The translations under genes and the position numbers were made by a program. The notes beneath the pieces are model-generated. The model searched no databases, had not been told where the DNA came from, and saw nothing but the letters and a program-made list of their open reading frames with translations. A stretch of DNA of 64,000 nt from Histoplasma ohiense (lineage: Eukaryota > Ascomycota > Eurotiomycetes > Onygenales > Ajellomycetaceae), in NCBI GenBank assembly GCA_017607445.1, contig JAEVHH010000007.1:806001-870000 (forward strand). The letters run 5' to 3'. Positions 59,987-64,000 of the stretch are shown piece by piece. Position 1 is the first letter of the stretch. Every line of letters starts with the position of its first letter.

Positions 59987-62005
59987 ACTGAAACTCAACC
60001 TCAGAGCATCTTCTCTGATGATTGAAGATCAGATCATAGAAGAGACAGCTGTCAAAGCTGAGACATTTCAATAAACTATTTTGAAGTGATACAACTCAGC
60101 TGATGATCTGAAATACAATCTATTAAATGATGAGTACTGAAGTGGCATGGAAAATCTGCTCTGAAATCTCTGAGTTGAGATGGAGGAGATAGAGTGCAAT
60201 ATCATTGAAGTACAGAGTATCTCTTCAGACACAGATGAAATCACAGTGTGACTGCTCAAGACATACTGACAGTATATGTCTCTCTTTGTACAGCAGCTAT
60301 ACAACTGCTGTCTTCAGCTCTGTCACTTTCCACAAATCTGAAAGCTGACAGAGATGACAATGATATTCAAGATAAATAAGAAGAATAGAAGCTCAGTTCA
60401 TTTCTGAAGACTCATTACTTTTCTCTCAGTAATCTTCAAAAGGCTGAAACACATTGTTACAAGATGATTGATATACACAGCACTCATTCATGATGTAGTC
60501 AGTTTGCAGTATAAAGAGATACTGCTCAGATAATCTGCAATAGATCTGATAGCTGCTTTCACTTATGAAATGAAGACAGTCTTCACACAAAACAAGAAGA
60601 TATTCATAATCATAATGAATGTGCAGAGTGTCTTTGATGCTGTACTGTACAGATGACTGTTTGAATAGATGATACAACAGAAATAACTGTGTGAGCTGCT
60701 ACAACTCATTGACAGCTTTCTCACTGAATACAGAGCTCAGATTCAGCTGAAGAGAATCATCACAGTAGTATATCAGATGCAATATAGCATATTACAGAGA
60801 TCTTCTTTATCATCAATACTGTTTCTTCTGTATCTGACAGAGCTGCTGTGGCAGAATCTGAAATTGTACTTTGATTATACAAATGATCTGAATACTTGAT
60901 GAGCTACATACTTACTTGACAGCAATGCTACTCTTCTCAGCCATGATATACAGAGTATTCTGAAATGAGAGGAGACAAACAAGATGATCTTTGCATCAGA
61001 GAAATTTGAGATAATTCATCTCATAAGAAAGCAATACAATGAAGCATCATCAGTAATTGTATCAGAGAATCTAATCATACACTCTGTCACTGTCTCAGTT
61101 GAACAGAAGTCAGCACTCTGCTGACTGAATATATACTTTGATAGAAAACTCATCTGAAGACCACACATCTCTGTCTAAGTAAAGAAGATAAAAACTGTGA
61201 CTCAGTATATCTGAAGTCTAGAGAAGATCAGAGATGAGCTCTCAGCAGATGCTCTGTAGAAGACAGTCATTATCTATATAATTTTTTTACTGCTCTATAA
61301 CACAGAGATCTGATACAGTGGCTGCACACAGTCAGCAAGACACACAGACAGAAGTGAGAAGATCAGCTTCTGCTTGAAATAGTATATGAAAATAGTTAAG
61401 AAAATACTTATCATAACAGTCAGAGAAGTTCTTTCAGTTTTTCATACAATATTCATCACAACTCTATACTGAAATGCTGAGCTCTCATCAGCAATGATAG
61501 CTCTGGAGAAGATCAAAATGCATTTCATGACAAGATTTCAGATGATGAATGAGAGACACTCACTGGCTTCACAGATAACTTCTTCAATGATCACACATGA
61601 AAGAGAGACTGAAACTCAGCAGTATTTGAAGATCAAGATTCAGAGATTGAAGATGCTGCTGTCTGCAGTCAATAGACTCACATTTATCATTCCACACTAC
61701 TCAGAGAGATGTGAGACAGATCTCACAGAGAGTGTAGACAAAAAAAATGCTGCTCAGATATTCAAGAAATAATGAAAAAGTCAATCTTCAACAAATCTAT
61801 ATATTTTCTCAGATAAATCAGAACAGATTCTTGACAACAGCAGACAGATGAGCTATAACTTTATAGTCTATCAGAGAAACAAAGAGCTGATCAGCTTCTC
61901 AGCTGCACTGAACTCTATATCATATATCTTCAACACTGAGACAGTTGATGTCTGCTGTGCATTAGAGTGTGCAGTGAAGCTTCTACTCTGTGTCACAGAT
62001 GACAG
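59987..62005 (+). mobile_element. LINE L3, right part (RT and RNase H)
   Basis: After the target duplication of element C the L3 sequence resumes where it stopped at 46140, as shown by alignment with L2 from about 53310. It holds the RT (to about 61790) and the beginning of RNase H, and is cut by element D at 62005. The left and right parts sum to about 5.0 kb, matching the corresponding part of L2. The 3' end must lie beyond the window. Confidence 0.9.
59987..62005 (+). pseudogene. ORF2 RT-RNase H pseudogene of LINE L3
   Basis: The RT active site reads YTND (for YADD) near 60870-60890, so it is dead as well as frame-broken. Open pieces include 61494-61772 and the RNase H start at 61848 (MSYNFIVYQRNKELISFSAA). 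Stops are dominated by TGA, with TAA/TAG in places. Confidence 0.8.
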
Positions 62006-62276
62006 TGTAAGAGATGATTGTAGATATAATTATGAGAGTAGTGTGAAGTACGCATGTAGAATGTTAAGAAGATAGCAATCTCTATTATTCAAAGCTAATT
62101 GCTGATCTTCTAATATCTATAAATATCAGTGAGCATTATATAGACAATTATCACACTCTACAGTTGTCTATGATACTGTGTGTTATGTCTCTTCTCATTA
62201 ATTCTGATGTGTTCTGTGTTCTTCTATTATCATATAGCTATTTTTTAATATAGATATCTCTGTTGTATCTATTACA
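62006..62276 (-). repeat. 3' LTR of element D
   Basis: It is 271 bp and matches the LTRs of element C in reverse. Its single CpG (62051) lies within the first 46 bp, the outer side. It is the same site that survives in the 3' LTR of C. Confidence 0.95.
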
Positions 62277-62415
62277 ATTATCTCTTTTCTTCAAAGACCT
62301 GATTCTCAGAGCTTCTTACTGCAACATGTGAAGTTCATAACATGTGCTGTATAGTTGATATTGTATAAAGTTCACAGAATTGAGCTGAATTATTGTTGAG
62401 ATTAATTTCAAAGTA

Positions 62416-62790
62416 TTGCTGTTTCAGAAGAATGTTTTTCCATCTTCAGTGTCATTGCAGTTCAATTATAATTTAGACATAACTTCTGAACCTCTTTTCT
62501 TTGACTTCTACATCAAAAATCACACTCCATTGAAAATCATCACCAACATCACCACTAGCAATTTTTTATTAAAAAAGAATACATCAATTTATCAAACAAA
62601 GTACACTGTATCTTTCTATGTGATTTTTATTGTGAAATTCAAAGTTTTGATTGTGTGATTGTGTTTTTCATTTTGGATTGAGTTTTGTGTTGTTGCAATT
62701 TCTTTGATCAATATTGCAATATTGATTTCAATCTTCAACATCTGTTTTTCTTTCTTGTTGTTTTTGCTTCTCCTCCTCCTTTGAATAAGA
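62416..62790 (+). pseudogene. Antisense membrane-type ORF, copy in element D
   Basis: It begins MLFQKNVFPSSVSLQFNYNL, as in element C, and is open to 62658. There a TGA replaces the Trp of the C copy. The frame then continues with the same hydrophobic segments (FCVVAISLINIAILISIF). Conservation of the frame between the two copies supports a real coding sequence, but it is short and compositionally biased. Confidence 0.35.
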
Positions 62791-63051
62791 CCTTGATACT
62801 AATTAAAGTTATGATAGAATATCAGAATCAGCTGTTTCTGTTGCTGATTCAGAGTCTATAAAGAGTGATATACTGTCTGTCATTGAGAGCATTTGCTTGG
62901 GTTGTCTGAAGAGATTGCAGAATCCTTCAGTATATTCTTGCTTTGTGAACAATGAATGAATACACTGTCATATTTGCTATATATCAAATAGAAGTTGTGC
63001 TGCTGTAAGTTTTCTTAAACTGAGATTGTTATAGATACTAATGAGTTATAG

Positions 63052-63961
63052 ATGTCTGAGTGCTTTCATGAAACTGATCAATCTTTGATCAATGAATTTC
63101 ATAAGATGCTGCTCTCTGATGAAGTTCTGAATGAGAGATTTGCTATATATCAAACTGCTGTTGTGAGATTTGTACTTGATATGCAGATCTACAAGAATAC
63201 AGATGAGATTCTAGAATTCTATATGAACTCTGATGATCTATTGTCACAGCAGAGTGTGGCATTTGATCATAGCAGTGTTTCAGAAAGCACATTTTCATGT
63301 TCTGCTATTACATCAATATCATCCTTGCTGAGTCAAGATCTTGATATGTTATTTGAGTTGACTGATAATGTAGACAAAGATGAGGAAGTGAATGGTTCTG
63401 TTGAAGTGTTAGAAAGAAATGCAGCAGCATATTGCTGTTGTTGTATTTGACATTTGACAATGTCTCTCTGCCATCATTGTGAGTCTGCTGAGAATCAATG
63501 CAAAAAATGCAAGCACTGCTTGATGATGAAGCACATCTGCATTTCAGTAAGTTATTATTCAAAACAGATGTTTTTTATGATATATAACATTAACTTTCTA
63601 TTAGATGTCAGTGGATGCTGTTGAATTGACTCAGACAGTTATCAATACTGCTGAGAATCTAATTATCACTGATGTGGATGCTTCAAATGTTAACATTTTG
63701 CAGAGTGCTGTGACTGCAGTGGTTAAATTCTTTGCTGTGAAGATTCAGAAGATTCAACAAGACAGTTCTTCTGAGACTTCAGCTGAAATGATGATTGATG
63801 AGATCTCAGTGATTACATCATCAGTTACAGCTTTCAAGTCATTGTTGAAATGTTGTGCTTCATCAGTTGAGAAAATTCAGAATAATAAACAGATTTATCT
63901 TGATAATAATTTTTTGAATGACACTGATCAAGCTGAGACAGATCTGTTTTTTAATTCTTGA
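63052..63961 (+). pseudogene. Antisense spliced Cys-rich gene, near-intact copy in element D
   Basis: Exon B is 63052-63546 and exon C is 63605-63961. The 58-bp intron has GTAAGT at 63547 and TTAG at 63604, phase 0. A 47-bp upstream intron (63005-63051; GTAAGT, TACTAAT, TATAG) ends directly before the ATG of MSECFHETDQSLINEF. The product would be about 283 aa with one in-frame TGA, at a Trp codon after YCCCCI. The Cys/His cluster (CCCC, CHHC, CKKCKHC, HIC) looks like a zinc-binding fold. The C-terminal half (MSVDAVELTQTVINTAENL onward) is mostly helical. It is antisense to gag-pol of its element. Function unknown; a host-derived cargo gene or an accessory retroelement gene are both possible. 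Confidence 0.65.
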
Positions 63962-64000
63962 ATGGAATAAGTATATTCAGCAGTCATTGTTGTCTTCTTC

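Larger units (their letters stand above)
62006..64000 (-). mobile_element. Chromovirus element D, 3' end only (runs off window)
   Basis: This is a second copy of the element C family in reverse orientation. Its 3' LTR is 62006-62276. The adjacent polypurine-like tract and 3' region align with 58000-59710 of element C. The last 35 bp of the window match the end of C's pol. It sits in the RNase H region of LINE L3. The expected target duplication is GACAG (62001-62005); its partner would lie beyond the window. Confidence 0.9.

Noticed and set aside
16550..64000. TGA as a sense codon for Trp (alternative code, or mitochondrial DNA)
   Set aside because: The flanking genes use TGG for Trp and TGA as a stop (Wapl, Elf1, the acetyltransferase). 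In the repeats TGA also stands at Arg positions, and homologous copies have TGG there. Decay explains it better.

Overview
The window is nuclear DNA of a filamentous ascomycete. Eight genes in the first 16.4 kb carry short GT-AG introns (47-140 bp) with CTAAC/ACTAAT-type branch sites. The proteins and the contrast between a normal gene block and a very AT-rich repeat block suggest the order Onygenales, most like the repeat-swollen genomes of the Blastomyces/Ajellomycetaceae group. That placement is inference; no species marker was checked.

Positions 1-16,550 hold ordinary genes. In order they are: 3-phosphoglycerate dehydrogenase (-), cytosolic seryl-tRNA synthetase (-), Rheb GTPase (-), the cohesin-release factor Wapl (-), uracil phosphoribosyltransferase (+), transcription elongation factor Elf1 (-), a small unrecognised ORF (-) and an alcohol O-acetyltransferase (+). 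I rebuilt exon structures for the seven recognised genes; each model has a CDS length divisible by three and ends at a stop codon. The serine-pathway enzyme and the serine-charging enzyme are neighbours on one strand. Rheb belongs to TOR signalling, Wapl to chromosome cohesion, Elf1 to Pol II elongation and the UPRT to pyrimidine salvage.

Positions 16,550-64,000 are one nest of decayed mobile elements. From left to right: a truncated Ty1/copia element; a SNF2-type helicase pseudogene (-) split by a complete Ty3/gypsy element (A, 20,152-26,101); a second copy of that family in reverse (B, 29,723-35,821); a PIF1/Helitron-type helicase C-terminal fragment; a Tad-like LINE (T1); a CpG-bearing minisatellite; LINE fragment L4; LINE L3; a chromovirus (C, 46,141-59,981) inside L3; a full-length LINE (L2, 50,327-57,028) inside the integrase of C; the rest of L3; and a second copy of the C family (D, reverse strand), also inside L3 and running off the window end. 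Target-site duplications prove the nesting of A, B, C and L2.

Decay in this block follows an unusual rule. Cytosines before G, and secondarily before C, became T, while CpA (the usual RIP target) is largely spared. Reading frames are therefore broken mostly by TGA at Trp and Arg codons. In every LTR visible here the surviving CpGs lie only in the outer 46-104 bp, on the side facing the flanking DNA.

The most novel-looking coding feature is a spliced, cysteine-rich gene carried antisense between pol and the 3' LTR in both C-family copies. A second antisense ORF with hydrophobic segments lies between it and the LTR.
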